NCBI GenBank assembly: GCA_041309145.1
Contig: JBFZAG010000134.1
Coordinates: 1-21,103 of the forward strand
Source: JAPLLS01 sp041309145
GTDB taxonomy: Bacteria > Omnitrophota > Gorgyraeia > Gygaellales > Profunditerraquicolaceae
Direction: 5' to 3'
DNA: 21,103 bases
Positions 13,938-21,103 of the stretch are shown here, piece after piece (position 1 is the first letter of the stretch; the number at the start of each line of letters is the position of its first letter). The notes under the pieces were generated by a model. It had not been told where the DNA came from. It did not search any database and saw nothing but the letters and a program-made list of their open reading frames with translations. A program made the position numbers and the translations under genes.

Positions 13938-15194
13938 ATGAAACATTTAAAGAGCATTGACCCGGAAATCTACAAAGCGATCAAAAGCGAGATCAAAAGA
14001 CAGCAGGACAATCTGGAGCTGATCGCTTCGGAGAATTTCACTTCCCTGGCGGTCCTGGAAGCCCAGGGTTCGGTCCTGACCAACAAGTACGCCGAGGGCT
14101 ATCCCGGCCGCCGCTGGTACGGAGGCTGCGAGTATGTGGATATAGTGGAGGAATTGGCGATCCGCAGGGCCAAAGAACTTTTCGGCGCCGAGTGCGCTAA
14201 TGTCCAGCCGCATTCCGGGACCCAAGCTAACCTGGCTGTTTTTCTGGTAGCTTTGAAACCGGGAGATACCTATATGGCGATGGACCTGGCCTGCGGCGGG
14301 CATCTTTCGCACGGCCATCCGCATAATTTCTCCGGGATGTTTTATAAAGCGGTGGCTTACGGAGTGGATAAAAAGACCGAATGCATAGATTACGACGCGC
14401 TGGAAGCCTCCGCGCTTAAGGTCAAACCGAAAATGATCCTGGCCGGAGCGTCGGCCTACTCGCGGGAAATAGATTTCAAGAGGCTGAAGGCTATATGCGA
14501 CAGGGTCGGGGCATTGCTCTTCGTGGATATGGCCCATATCGCCGGACTTGTCGCCGCCGGAGTCCATCCTTCGCCGGTGCCTTACGCGGATTTCGTCAGC
14601 TCCACTACCCACAAGACCTTGCGCGGGCCGCGAGGCGGATTCATTTTGGCCAAGGAAAAATACGCCAAAGCCCTGGATTCTTATGTTTTTCCCGGGATGC
14701 AGGGGGGGCCGCTCATGCATGTCATCGCCGGAAAAGCCGTGGCTTTTCTTGAAGCCAAATCGGATAAATTCAGGGAGTACCAGAAACAGATCGTCAAAAA
14801 TAGCCGTAAATTCGCCAAATGTCTGGAGCAAAAAGGATTTCGCATTGTTTCCGGGGGCACGGACAATCACATGTTCCTGGTCGACCTGACCGGGAAAATG
14901 ATCTCCGGCAAGGAGGCCCAGGTTCTGCTCGAGAGCGTCAATATTACTTTGAACAAGAACCTGATCCCCTATGATCTCATGCCCCCCCAGCAGGCCAGCG
15001 GAGTGCGCATCGGAACCCCCGCGGTCACTACCCGCGGCCTTAAAGAGCCGCAGATCGAGCTGATCGCCGGTTTTATAGAAGAGGCCATAAAATTCCGCGG
15101 CGACCCCAGGAAATTGAAAGAAATAAAAACAGGAGTGTTGGAATTAACCGAGAAATTCCCGCTGTATCCGGAGTTGAAAGGGATGATTGAATGA
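13938..15194 (+). CDS. glyA: Serine hydroxymethyltransferase
   Basis: This 418-residue PLP enzyme converts serine plus tetrahydrofolate to glycine plus 5,10-methylene-THF, feeding glycine to PurD and one-carbon units to purine and thymidylate synthesis. Motifs are LIASENF (28-34), YAEGYPGRRWYGGCEYVD, HSGTQAN, VDMAHIAGL and the PLP-lysine segment SSTTHKTLRGPRGG with Lys226. The length matches bacterial SHMT. A ribosome site, AAGGCGG, lies upstream. The stop TGA overlaps the ATG of the deaminase gene by four bases. Confidence 0.97.
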   Translation: MKHLKSIDPEIYKAIKSEIKRQQDNLELIASENFTSLAVLEAQGSVLTNKYAEGYPGRRWYGGCEYVDIVEELAIRRAKELFGAECANVQPHSGTQANLAVFLVALKPGDTYMAMDLACGGHLSHGHPHNFSGMFYKAVAYGVDKKTECIDYDALEASALKVKPKMILAGASAYSREIDFKRLKAICDRVGALLFVDMAHIAGLVAAGVHPSPVPYADFVSSTTHKTLRGPRGGFILAKEKYAKALDSYVFPGMQGGPLMHVIAGKAVAFLEAKSDKFREYQKQIVKNSRKFAKCLEQKGFRIVSGGTDNHMFLVDLTGKMISGKEAQVLLESVNITLNKNLIPYDLMPPQQASGVRIGTPAVTTRGLKEPQIELIAGFIEEAIKFRGDPRKLKEIKTGVLELTEKFPLYPELKGMIE

Positions 15195-15751
15195 AAAAAG
15201 TCGCACGTCATTACGCACAAGCGTATACCGACGCCTCCGATAGCGTCGGGTGCACGTCACAAGTCACAAGTAAAGGCAAAAAACATAAAAGGATAAGCTG
15301 GGACGAGTATTTTATGCAGATCGCGCATTTGGTTTCCCAGCGCTCGACCTGCATCCGCCGCAACGTGGGCGCGGTGATCGTCAAAGACAAGCGCATGCTG
15401 GCTACCGGCTATAACGGCGCCCCCAGAGGGCTTAAGCATTGTCTGGAGATCGGCTGCGTGCGCGACAAGTTGAAGATCCCTTCCGGCCAGCGCCATGAAT
15501 TATGCCGCGGTTTGCACGGAGAGCAGAACGCGATCATCCAGGCCTCGCTTTACGGCATAAGCGTCAAGGACTCCACGGTATATATCACTAACCAGCCTTG
15601 CATTATTTGCGCGAAAATGCTGATCAACGCCGGAGTCACCGAGATCGTCATCGCCGGAGGCTATCCGGACAAGATGTCCGGAAGAATGCTCAAGGAAGCA
15701 AAAATAAAAGTCAGAAGATTAATGATTCCCAAAATTCCAGCTGGGGGCTAA
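15191..15751 (+). CDS. Deoxycytidylate (dCMP) deaminase, ComEB-like, with repeat-derived N-terminus
   Basis: This 186-residue zinc deaminase is predicted to convert dCMP to dUMP for thymidylate synthesis. The zinc and catalytic motifs are H109-G-E111 and PCIIC (C137, C140). An upstream region with further Cys and His residues (KHCLEIGC, RHELC) resembles the ComEB/DCTD group. The usual HAE reads HGE. The family-like protein starts around KRISWDEYFM, near residue 33. Residues about 5-28 are encoded by a dispersed repeat shared with purL, so the N-terminus is an acquired extension. The start at 15191 has AAGGGA upstream and the ATGA overlap with glyA. No Met or obvious alternative start lies between the repeat and the core. 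Confidence 0.9.
   Translation: MKKVARHYAQAYTDASDSVGCTSQVTSKGKKHKRISWDEYFMQIAHLVSQRSTCIRRNVGAVIVKDKRMLATGYNGAPRGLKHCLEIGCVRDKLKIPSGQRHELCRGLHGEQNAIIQASLYGISVKDSTVYITNQPCIICAKMLINAGVTEIVIAGGYPDKMSGRMLKEAKIKVRRLMIPKIPAGG
15202..15273 (+). repeat. Dispersed repeat, copy B (5' end of the deaminase gene)
   Basis: The core 15207-15251 matches 2663-2707 in purL at 42 of 45 positions. Inside it a 7-bp stem, CCGACGC/GCGTCGG, closes an 8-base loop; this is disrupted in the purL copy. It is followed by ACGTCACAAGTCACAAG, the same GTCACAAG unit seen near the purL copies. Relative to copy A it is read one frame shifted, so the shared signal is DNA-level, not protein homology. Confidence 0.8.
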
Positions 15752-15756
15752 AACAG

Positions 15757-16242
15757 ATGAGATGCTCATTCTGCGGCTATAAGGAAGATAAAGTGGTTGA
15801 TTCCCGCTCCATTCAGGAAGACCGGGCGATCCGGCGCAGGCGGGAGTGCCTTAAATGCGGCAAGCGCTTCACTACTTACGAATATATCGAAGAGCCATCG
15901 CTAATGGTGATCAAGAAAGACGGGCGCAGGCAGCCTTTTGACCGCAAGAAGATCCTTTCCGGGATCATCAAGGCCTGCGAGAAAAGGCCGGTGAGCATGG
16001 ATAAGATGGAAGATATTGTCATCCAGGTGGAGCGGGTCCTGCAAAAAAAGCCCGCCCGGGAGGTGGATTCCACCCGGATCGGAGAGCTGGTCATGGAGAG
16101 GCTTAAAGGGCTTGATGACGTGGCTTATGTGCGTTTCGCTTCGGTGTACCGGCAATTCAGGGACGTGGAACAGTTCATGCTGGAGTTAAAGGATATGCTC
16201 AATAAAGAAAAGCTTAAGGCCAGGAAAAAAAATAAACGATAA
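15757..16242 (+). CDS. nrdR: Transcriptional repressor NrdR
   Basis: This 161-residue regulator senses ATP/dATP and represses ribonucleotide reductase genes by binding paired NrdR boxes. A zinc ribbon with Cys3, Cys6, Cys31 and Cys34 (CSFC...CLKC) is followed by an ATP-cone domain from about residue 49 (LMVIKKDGRRQPFDRKKI). The length is standard plus a basic tail. The start at 15757 gives the canonical MRC N-terminus and has GGGGG just upstream. The longer frame opening at 15598 lies inside the deaminase gene and is rejected. Its place after dCMP deaminase groups two deoxynucleotide-pool genes. Confidence 0.96.
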   Translation: MRCSFCGYKEDKVVDSRSIQEDRAIRRRRECLKCGKRFTTYEYIEEPSLMVIKKDGRRQPFDRKKILSGIIKACEKRPVSMDKMEDIVIQVERVLQKKPAREVDSTRIGELVMERLKGLDDVAYVRFASVYRQFRDVEQFMLELKDMLNKEKLKARKKNKR

Positions 16243-16254
16243 GGAGCTTAGGTT

Positions 16255-16665
16255 ATGGTCGAGATGGAGCTGAACAAGATCGTAATAGACGAGAACAGGC
16301 ACGAACAGCTGATCGTCCTGAAAGAGAAAGACGGCGACAGGGTTATGCCCATAGTGATAGGCTTGAACGAGATCGCCGCCATAAAATCCAAGATCTCCGG
16401 GGTCAATCCTCCCCGGCCTATAACCCACGACCTTTTATACTCCGTTATCAATGTCCTGGAGGCTAAAGTCGAGAAGATCATTATCGATAAGCTGGAGAAT
16501 AATATTTTTTACGCGAAGGTTGTTTTTCAGACAAAATCCGGAGAAACCAAGATCGCCGACGCCCGGCCTTCGGACAGCATCGCCCTGTGCGTCCGGGCTC
16601 GCGCCCCGATCTTTGTCCAGGAAGATGTCCTTAAACAAATGGAAGCCTTCAACAAAGGAAAATGA
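16255..16665 (+). CDS. Bifunctional nuclease family (BFN/DUF151) protein
   Basis: This 136-residue single-domain protein of the BFN family is named after a plant bifunctional nuclease; bacterial members include the structurally solved Thermotoga TM0160. Typical segments are MPIVIGLNEIAAI, RPITHDLLYSVI and the ARPSDSIALCVRARAPIFV block (from about residue 102). The biochemical role in bacteria is uncertain. AAGGAG lies about 8 bases upstream of the start, and the stop overlaps the following ATG by four bases. Confidence 0.9.
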   Translation: MVEMELNKIVIDENRHEQLIVLKEKDGDRVMPIVIGLNEIAAIKSKISGVNPPRPITHDLLYSVINVLEAKVEKIIIDKLENNIFYAKVVFQTKSGETKIADARPSDSIALCVRARAPIFVQEDVLKQMEAFNKGK

Positions 16666-17135
16666 TAATAGGGGCGCTTTCCGATACTCACGATAACCTT
16701 CCCAAGATCGAAAAAGCCGTAAAATTCTTCAATAAGAAAAAAGTCGATTTTGTTTTGCACGCCGGTGATTTTGTCGCTCCTTTTGCCGTGGACAGGTTAA
16801 ATAAGCTTTCCTGCGAGTGGCTGGGGGTATTCGGAAATAACGACGGAGAGAAAAAGGGGCTGGCTTCCAAGTCGCAGGGCAGGATCAAAGAGCCTCCGCT
16901 GCGCATCCGGTTATCCGGTAAAAAGATCACCGTTGTCCATGACGCAGGCTCCATCGATCTTGCCAAAGAAAAAGCGGACCTGGTGATATTCGGACATTCC
17001 CACAAAGCCGAGATATCCCGGATAAAGGAAAAACTTTTTCTTAATCCCGGAGAATGTTCCGGATGGCTTTCGGGACATTCCAGCGTGGCTTTGGTCGATC
17101 TGGGACCCATGGCCGCTAAAATATTCGAAGTATGA
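16662..17135 (+). CDS. YfcE/MJ0936-type metallophosphoesterase
   Basis: This 157-residue calcineurin-like phosphoesterase has a complete two-metal motif set: D8-x-H10 (SDTH), GD with Asp36, GNND (58-61), His93 in VVHD, and GHSHK (111-115, with His112 and His114). Relatives hydrolyse phosphodiesters in vitro, and the natural substrate is unknown. The length is standard for the compact YfcE group. It is translationally coupled to the BFN gene by an ATGA overlap and lies 3 bases before the nucleotidyltransferase gene. Confidence 0.92.
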   Translation: MIIGALSDTHDNLPKIEKAVKFFNKKKVDFVLHAGDFVAPFAVDRLNKLSCEWLGVFGNNDGEKKGLASKSQGRIKEPPLRIRLSGKKITVVHDAGSIDLAKEKADLVIFGHSHKAEISRIKEKLFLNPGECSGWLSGHSSVALVDLGPMAAKIFEV

Positions 17136-17138
17136 CCT

Positions 17139-18593
17139 ATGAATAAATTTTTCTCCCAATGGATAAAAGTGAACCGGGAATCGCTTCAGCCGGCAGAGGA
17201 TCTGGCGGCCAGGAGAAAGATAAAACTTTATCTGGTCGGCGGAGCTCTGCGCGACATCGCGTTGAAGAAAAGCAAGCTTAATCCGGATTTTGATTTTTGC
17301 CTTAAAAGCGGGGCGATAAATTTCGCTCGTCAGCTGGCCGCAGAAATCAAGGGCGGATTCGTGGTTTTAGATAAAGAGCACGGCTGCGCCAGGGTGGTCA
17401 AGAAATCCCTGGGCAAGATCGTCACTCTGGATTTTTCCGATTTTCGCGGCAAAACTCTGGAAGAAGACCTGCTTTACCGCGATTTCACCATTAACAGCAT
17501 GGCGGTTCTTTTAAGCGATATTTTAAACGGCGCAGGCTTTGATAAGGCGCTTATCGATCCCTACGGCGGCCGCAGCGATCTGGAGAAAAAGTCGATCAGG
17601 CTTGTTCATAAGAAAAGTTTTGACGATGATCCCCTGCGGATCATGCGCGCATTCAGCCTGTCGGCCGTATTCGGCTTTAAAATAGACCGGAAGGTCTACG
17701 CTCAGATCTCCCTGAAAAAGAACAAATTAAGATCGGTCTCTTTTGAGCGCATCCGGGATGAGCTTTTTAAGATCTTTTCCAGCCCGCAGGGTTACGAGAT
17801 CATCGCGGGGCTGGATAAATACAATATCTTAAAGCTGATCTTCCCGGAGCTTAAGAAGATGAAAAGAAACAAGCCGCCATCTTTCAGCCGCTTGAATGTC
17901 TGGGCCCACACTATGCTCACTTTCAAGAACACCGAGTCGCTGATCAGGAAATTCGGTCTCGATCCCGTGATCGGCGGATATCTGGCGACGGAAATTTCTT
18001 CCGGCAGAAGGCGCGCCGAATTATTGAAGCTGGCCGCTCTTTTGCACGATGTCGGCAAGCCCCAAACTTTCCGCCTCAATAAAGGTAAAGTCCAGTTTCA
18101 CGGCCATGAGCGGCTGGGAGCGGCTTTGGCCGGCGCTATCGCCGTCCGGTTAAAGCTTTCTAACGAAGAGACCCGTCTTCTCAAAAGAGTCGTGTTTTTG
18201 CATTTGCGCCCCGGATATCTGGCGACCAATTCCGCGCTGACCGCAAAAGCCCGATTCCGGTTTTTCCGCGACTCAGGAGAAGAAGCGGGAGCTGTTTTGA
18301 TCCTGGCGCTGGCGGATGAGCGCTCCACTAAAGGGTATCTGCTTTTAGATAAGATCCGCAGGAAATACGAAAAACTGATCCCGCGGCTTTTGCGGGACTA
18401 TTTTGTCAAACTTAAAGAAGTCCCGGCCGCGCGCCTGGTGGACGGCAACGATATTATGAAGCGTTTCGGGCTGTCTCCCTCTCCTTTGATCGGAAAAGTC
18501 CTGAAAGAGCTGGAAGAGCTCCGGGCGATCAAGAGGATCAAGACTAAAAAAGATGCTTTCAAGGCCGCCGAAGGAATTATAAAAAATGCTTAG
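17139..18593 (+). CDS. CCA-adding/poly(A) polymerase family nucleotidyltransferase with HD domain
   Basis: This 484-residue class II tRNA nucleotidyltransferase-superfamily protein probably adds or repairs the 3' CCA of tRNA; poly(A) polymerase is the alternative. The head domain shows LVGGALRD (32-39), the metal-binding pair Asp50 and Asp52 in NPDFDF, RDFTINSMAV (114-123) and DDDPLRIMRAF (162-172). An HD phosphohydrolase domain follows, with H303-D304 in LLHDVGKP, as in some CCA enzymes. There is no strong ribosome site, which fits translational coupling with the gene 3 bases upstream. Sequence alone does not separate full CCA addition from partial A- or CC-adding activity. Confidence 0.9.
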   Translation: MNKFFSQWIKVNRESLQPAEDLAARRKIKLYLVGGALRDIALKKSKLNPDFDFCLKSGAINFARQLAAEIKGGFVVLDKEHGCARVVKKSLGKIVTLDFSDFRGKTLEEDLLYRDFTINSMAVLLSDILNGAGFDKALIDPYGGRSDLEKKSIRLVHKKSFDDDPLRIMRAFSLSAVFGFKIDRKVYAQISLKKNKLRSVSFERIRDELFKIFSSPQGYEIIAGLDKYNILKLIFPELKKMKRNKPPSFSRLNVWAHTMLTFKNTESLIRKFGLDPVIGGYLATEISSGRRRAELLKLAALLHDVGKPQTFRLNKGKVQFHGHERLGAALAGAIAVRLKLSNEETRLLKRVVFLHLRPGYLATNSALTAKARFRFFRDSGEEAGAVLILALADERSTKGYLLLDKIRRKYEKLIPRLLRDYFVKLKEVPAARLVDGNDIMKRFGLSPSPLIGKVLKELEELRAIKRIKTKKDAFKAAEGIIKNA

Positions 18594-18618
18594 TAATTTT
18601 CGGCAATGATATTATAAT
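18590..18618 (+). promoter_or_regulatory. Possible promoter upstream of cheC
   Basis: A perfect TATAAT (18613-18618) lies 17 bases after a weak -35-like TTAGTA (18590-18595), in the 56-base gap between the nucleotidyltransferase and cheC genes. The strong ribosome site GGAGG follows at 18640-18644. It could give the signalling pair its own transcript. Confidence 0.4.
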
Positions 18619-18649
18619 ATTGTTTAGATAATTCAACCTGGAGGAAATC

Positions 18650-19282
18650 ATGGCTAAAGCCAAAAAGATCAGATTTAATACAGCTGAAAAAGACATCCTT
18701 TGTGAAATAGGCAATATGTGCGCCGGCAACGCCACCACGGCTCTGGCGCAGATATTAGGAAAGAGGATCGAATTGGAACTCCCGTCAGTTAATGTCATCG
18801 AAGCGGAAAAACTGCCCTATTACCTCAAGATCGACCCTGAAGAATCGGTCATCGGCATACACCTGCAGATCTGGGGCGGCGCTCACGGAAACGCCTTGAT
18901 GGTTTTTCCCACCAGCGATTCGCACCTTTTGATCGACCTTTTGATCGGCTCCCATGAAGAAAGAGCCAGCACCCTTACCGAGATCGGGATATCGGCTTTA
19001 AAGGAAGTCGGCAATATCGTAGTCAGTTCCTATCTTTCGGCCTTGAGCGCTTTTACCGGAATCTCGGCATTTCCTTCCACAGTGACTTTGACCAGCGGGT
19101 CAGCGAAGTCTCTGGTCAATCTGGCTTTCTCCGGATTAAGAAAAGACGAATGCCAGGAAATCATCCTGGTTGAGGCCTGTTTCAGCGAACGGAAAAGAGA
19201 TCTGGCCGGGAGATTCTTCATTATTTTTGATGCGGAATCGATCGCCGAGATCTTAAAGAAGGCCAAAAGTATGGTCAATTAG
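18650..19282 (+). CDS. CheC-type CheY-P phosphatase
   Basis: This 210-residue member of the CheC/CheX/FliY family dephosphorylates phosphorylated response-regulator (CheY-like) receiver domains. Both catalytic helices are present: D15-x3-E19-x2-N22, with Pro45 at the expected spacing, and S115-x3-E119-x2-N122. Two intact sites match genuine CheC proteins, whereas CheX has one. The strong ribosome site CTGGAGG lies upstream. No chemotaxis genes (cheA, cheW, cheY, mcp) are in the window; the neighbour 14 bases downstream is an HD-GYP protein, so it may act in a non-chemotactic pathway. Confidence 0.9.
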   Translation: MAKAKKIRFNTAEKDILCEIGNMCAGNATTALAQILGKRIELELPSVNVIEAEKLPYYLKIDPEESVIGIHLQIWGGAHGNALMVFPTSDSHLLIDLLIGSHEERASTLTEIGISALKEVGNIVVSSYLSALSAFTGISAFPSTVTLTSGSAKSLVNLAFSGLRKDECQEIILVEACFSERKRDLAGRFFIIFDAESIAEILKKAKSMVN

Positions 19283-19296
19283 AAGGGGAACTAGCC

Positions 19297-20889
19297 ATGA
19301 TCACCAAACCCGATTATGATATTTTAAGCCTGGACTGGACCTCTCGGACAATGGGCGCCCAGCTTGATCTGGGAAATGTCAGCGCGGAGATCGTCAAGAG
19401 GTTAAAGAAGGAAATCCCGGTCAAGAAAATCCGGCTTTTTCTCTGGGATAAAACTAAGCGCAAGCTGATCCTGGCCGCCTCGACCTCAAAGCCGGCGGCT
19501 TCAGAAAGTTTTTCCGCCAGCAAGGAAATGCTCCAGGCGGTCGCATCCAAAGAGCCGCTGTTCGTGAAATCAAAGGTGCTTATTCCTCTTAAGCGGGGAG
19601 AAGTTTCCGCCGGGCTTCTCGAGTTTTCGGAAAAAAAGGTATTTATTGAGAATAAGGAAAAAGTGCTGGAGCTGGCCGGATTTATCGCGATAGCCCTGGC
19701 TAACACCAGGCTTTTCATGGAGTCGGAGATCCGCACCCAGGATATGTTCAGGTTTAATGTTTTAAGCCGGGCTTTAAATCCTACCATCCACGAAGAAGAG
19801 ATAGTCAAGATCCTTCTGGAAGGACTATCCGGGATCATAAAATTCGATCTTGCCGGGCTCTTGGTCATGAGCAAGCAATCCCAGAAATTCTTTATTAAAT
19901 CCGGCGTCCCGCTATCGGCCAGTCTGGTGAATACCGTTAAAAATAACCTGCTGAAGTTGACCGAAAGTCTGACCAAGAAGACGCTGGATGGGAATAATAT
20001 AAGTTCGGTAATCAATATCCCCAAGGGCAAAGTCTTGAATCGCAAGATCGGTTCTCATCTGGATGCTCCGCTGATCACTAAAGGCAAGTTCGTGGGAGTT
20101 TTGACTTTAGGCAGTTTTAACAAAGAAAATTTTTCCGCCCGCGACGCCCAGAATGTTTCCAGCCTGGTTGCCCATGGAGCAGTAGCTTTTGAGAACGCCA
20201 TGTTATATGAAGACCTGCGCCGGACATATTTCAGCATTATCAATGCTTTGACCTCGGCGATCGAAGCCAAGGACGAGTATACTCAGGGCCACTCGGTGCT
20301 GGTTTCCAAATATTCCGCTTCAATCGCCTACGAAATGGGGCTTTCCGCTTCCATGATCGAATCCATTCAGATCGCCGGGATCTTGCATGACCTGGGCAAG
20401 ATCGGCGTGCCGGAGGAGATCCTGGTCAAAAAAGGCAAATTGACCGATAACGAGTACGGAATAGTCAAAACCCATCCTGATATCGCTTTGAAGATCTTGG
20501 GGCCGGTGGAGTTCCCTCATTTTGTCAGCGAAGAGCATCTGCCCGAAGCGCCGCCGGAGCTGACTCTGCATCTTTTTGAGGGCGCTGACCTTTCTTCGGA
20601 AGTGAAGTTAATGATCTATCATCACCATGAAAAATACTCGGGCGGAGGATATCCCCGGGGGATCAGGGGAGAAGAGATCCCCTTGGGAGCCAGGATCCTT
20701 TCGGTTGCGGATACCTTTGAAGCCCTTACCGCAGACCGCCCTTACCGCAAAGCTTTTTCGACAGAAGAGGCGGTCAAGGTCCTTCGCCAGATCAGCGGAG
20801 AACAGCTTGATCCCAAGATCGTCGATGTTTTTGTCAAAGTTATCAAGGACAGGGGGCTGGAAACTTTAAAAGCGCAGGCCGGGATATAA
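19297..20889 (+). CDS. GAF-GAF-HD-GYP protein, probable cyclic di-nucleotide phosphodiesterase
   Basis: This 530-residue soluble protein has two GAF-like regions (about 23-140 and 165-305) followed by an HD-GYP domain. HD-GYP proteins typically hydrolyse c-di-GMP. Metal and motif residues are H332 (GHS), H364-D365 (HDLGKIG), H393 (HP), H443-H444-E445, GYP at 451-453 and D472 (VAD). The usual HHExxDG reads HHEKYSG, so the Asp is Ser. About 25-28 extra residues (roughly 405-432) lie between the HP motif and HHE compared with typical domains. No membrane segment or signal peptide is visible. The ribosome site is AGGGGAA. The gene is followed by a strong terminator and is probably co-expressed with cheC. 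Confidence 0.9.
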   Translation: MITKPDYDILSLDWTSRTMGAQLDLGNVSAEIVKRLKKEIPVKKIRLFLWDKTKRKLILAASTSKPAASESFSASKEMLQAVASKEPLFVKSKVLIPLKRGEVSAGLLEFSEKKVFIENKEKVLELAGFIAIALANTRLFMESEIRTQDMFRFNVLSRALNPTIHEEEIVKILLEGLSGIIKFDLAGLLVMSKQSQKFFIKSGVPLSASLVNTVKNNLLKLTESLTKKTLDGNNISSVINIPKGKVLNRKIGSHLDAPLITKGKFVGVLTLGSFNKENFSARDAQNVSSLVAHGAVAFENAMLYEDLRRTYFSIINALTSAIEAKDEYTQGHSVLVSKYSASIAYEMGLSASMIESIQIAGILHDLGKIGVPEEILVKKGKLTDNEYGIVKTHPDIALKILGPVEFPHFVSEEHLPEAPPELTLHLFEGADLSSEVKLMIYHHHEKYSGGGYPRGIRGEEIPLGARILSVADTFEALTADRPYRKAFSTEEAVKVLRQISGEQLDPKIVDVFVKVIKDRGLETLKAQAGI

Positions 20890-20907
20890 GACAGAGTTAA
20901 AAAATAT

Positions 20908-20951
20908 AAGGAGCGGGTTATTTCCTGAAGGAAATCAACCCGCTCCTTTTT
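20908..20951 (+). terminator. Intrinsic terminator after the HD-GYP gene
   Basis: A perfect 12-bp GC-rich stem (20908-20919 with 20937-20948) carries on its top a second 6-bp hairpin (ATTTCC/GGAAAT, loop TGAA) separated by one bulged base. It is followed by a five-T tract (20947-20951). It closes the plus-strand gene run 18 bases after the last stop. Confidence 0.93.
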
Positions 20952-20991
20952 ATTAATGGCAGCATCGCGCATTACAGATTCTGCAAATAGA

Positions 20992-21103
20992 ATGAATATT
21001 CCGGTTTACTCGCTCAGGTCGATTTTGCCCTCCGGGCCGCCAAAGGTCTTTCGCGGCTCGGCGCCTGCAGAACTCAGCCGTCCCGCTCTAGCGGATACGG
21101 CTT
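20992..21103. repeat. Inverted-repeat element, copy 2 (cut by the window edge)
   Basis: The reverse complement of this segment aligns without gaps to 10368-10479, about 94 of 112 positions by eye. The left boundary at ATGAAT coincides with the outer end of copy 1; bases further out (20952-20991) do not match. The hairpin CCGTCCCGC/GCGGATACGG near the right edge matches the hairpin in copy 1. It lies downstream of the terminator, in non-coding sequence, and continues beyond the window. Confidence 0.75.

Noticed and set aside
15598..15756. Long N-terminal extension of NrdR.
   Set aside because: It runs through the end of the deaminase gene out of frame and is unlike NrdR; the MRCSFC start is canonical.

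Overview
The window looks like one chromosomal segment of an uncultured bacterium: about half GC, with dense same-strand genes. It is dominated by a de novo purine biosynthesis cluster. PurF-type iron-sulphur enzymes, a double-PurS/PurL fusion, a Bacillus-like ywlC-ywlE-rpiB-glyA gene order and many small in-gene repeats would fit a candidate phylum such as Omnitrophota. That taxonomic guess rests on general gene character only, not on a search, and should be held loosely.

Layout. Positions 1-400 carry a minus-strand cold-shock gene with its own promoter, a structured leader and a terminator. From about 487 to 20951 everything runs on the plus strand. First comes the purine block: purB, a purS-purS-purL fusion, a LOG-family nucleotide phosphoribohydrolase, purQ, purF, a second PurF-like paralogue without the catalytic cysteine, purM, then a 315-base gap filled mostly by an inverted-repeat element, then purD and purE. 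Next is a translation and one-carbon block: a Sua5/YrdC domain fused to a low-molecular-weight phosphatase, rpiB, glyA, dCMP deaminase and nrdR. Then come a bifunctional-nuclease-domain protein, a YfcE-like phosphoesterase and a CCA/poly(A) nucleotidyltransferase with an HD domain. Last is a signalling pair, CheC and a GAF-GAF-HD-GYP protein, closed by a strong intrinsic terminator. Many genes overlap by ATGA or lie a few bases apart, so long polycistronic transcripts are likely.

Functional logic. PurF, PurD, PurSL+PurQ, PurM, PurE and PurB cover PRA synthesis, GAR, FGAM, AIR and CAIR formation, and the lyase steps. PurN/T, PurK, PurC, PurH and PurA are not in the window. GlyA supplies glycine and one-carbon units, RpiB supplies ribose 5-phosphate for PRPP, and dCMP deaminase and NrdR connect to deoxynucleotide supply.

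The less ordinary content is repeat-like DNA. (i) A roughly 212-base element with terminal inverted repeats lies between purM and purD, and a second inverted copy runs off the right edge. (ii) A 45-base sequence is shared between the interior of purL and the 5' end of the dCMP deaminase gene, and is read in different frames. (iii) GTCACA-rich repeats and a CCTGCCTG hairpin are built into protein linkers or termini in purL, purD and the deaminase gene. The paralogous PurF with a degenerate glutaminase site and the hairpin-plus-U-tract in the cold-shock leader are the other points worth attention. I saw no tRNA, rRNA, CRISPR array or transposase.
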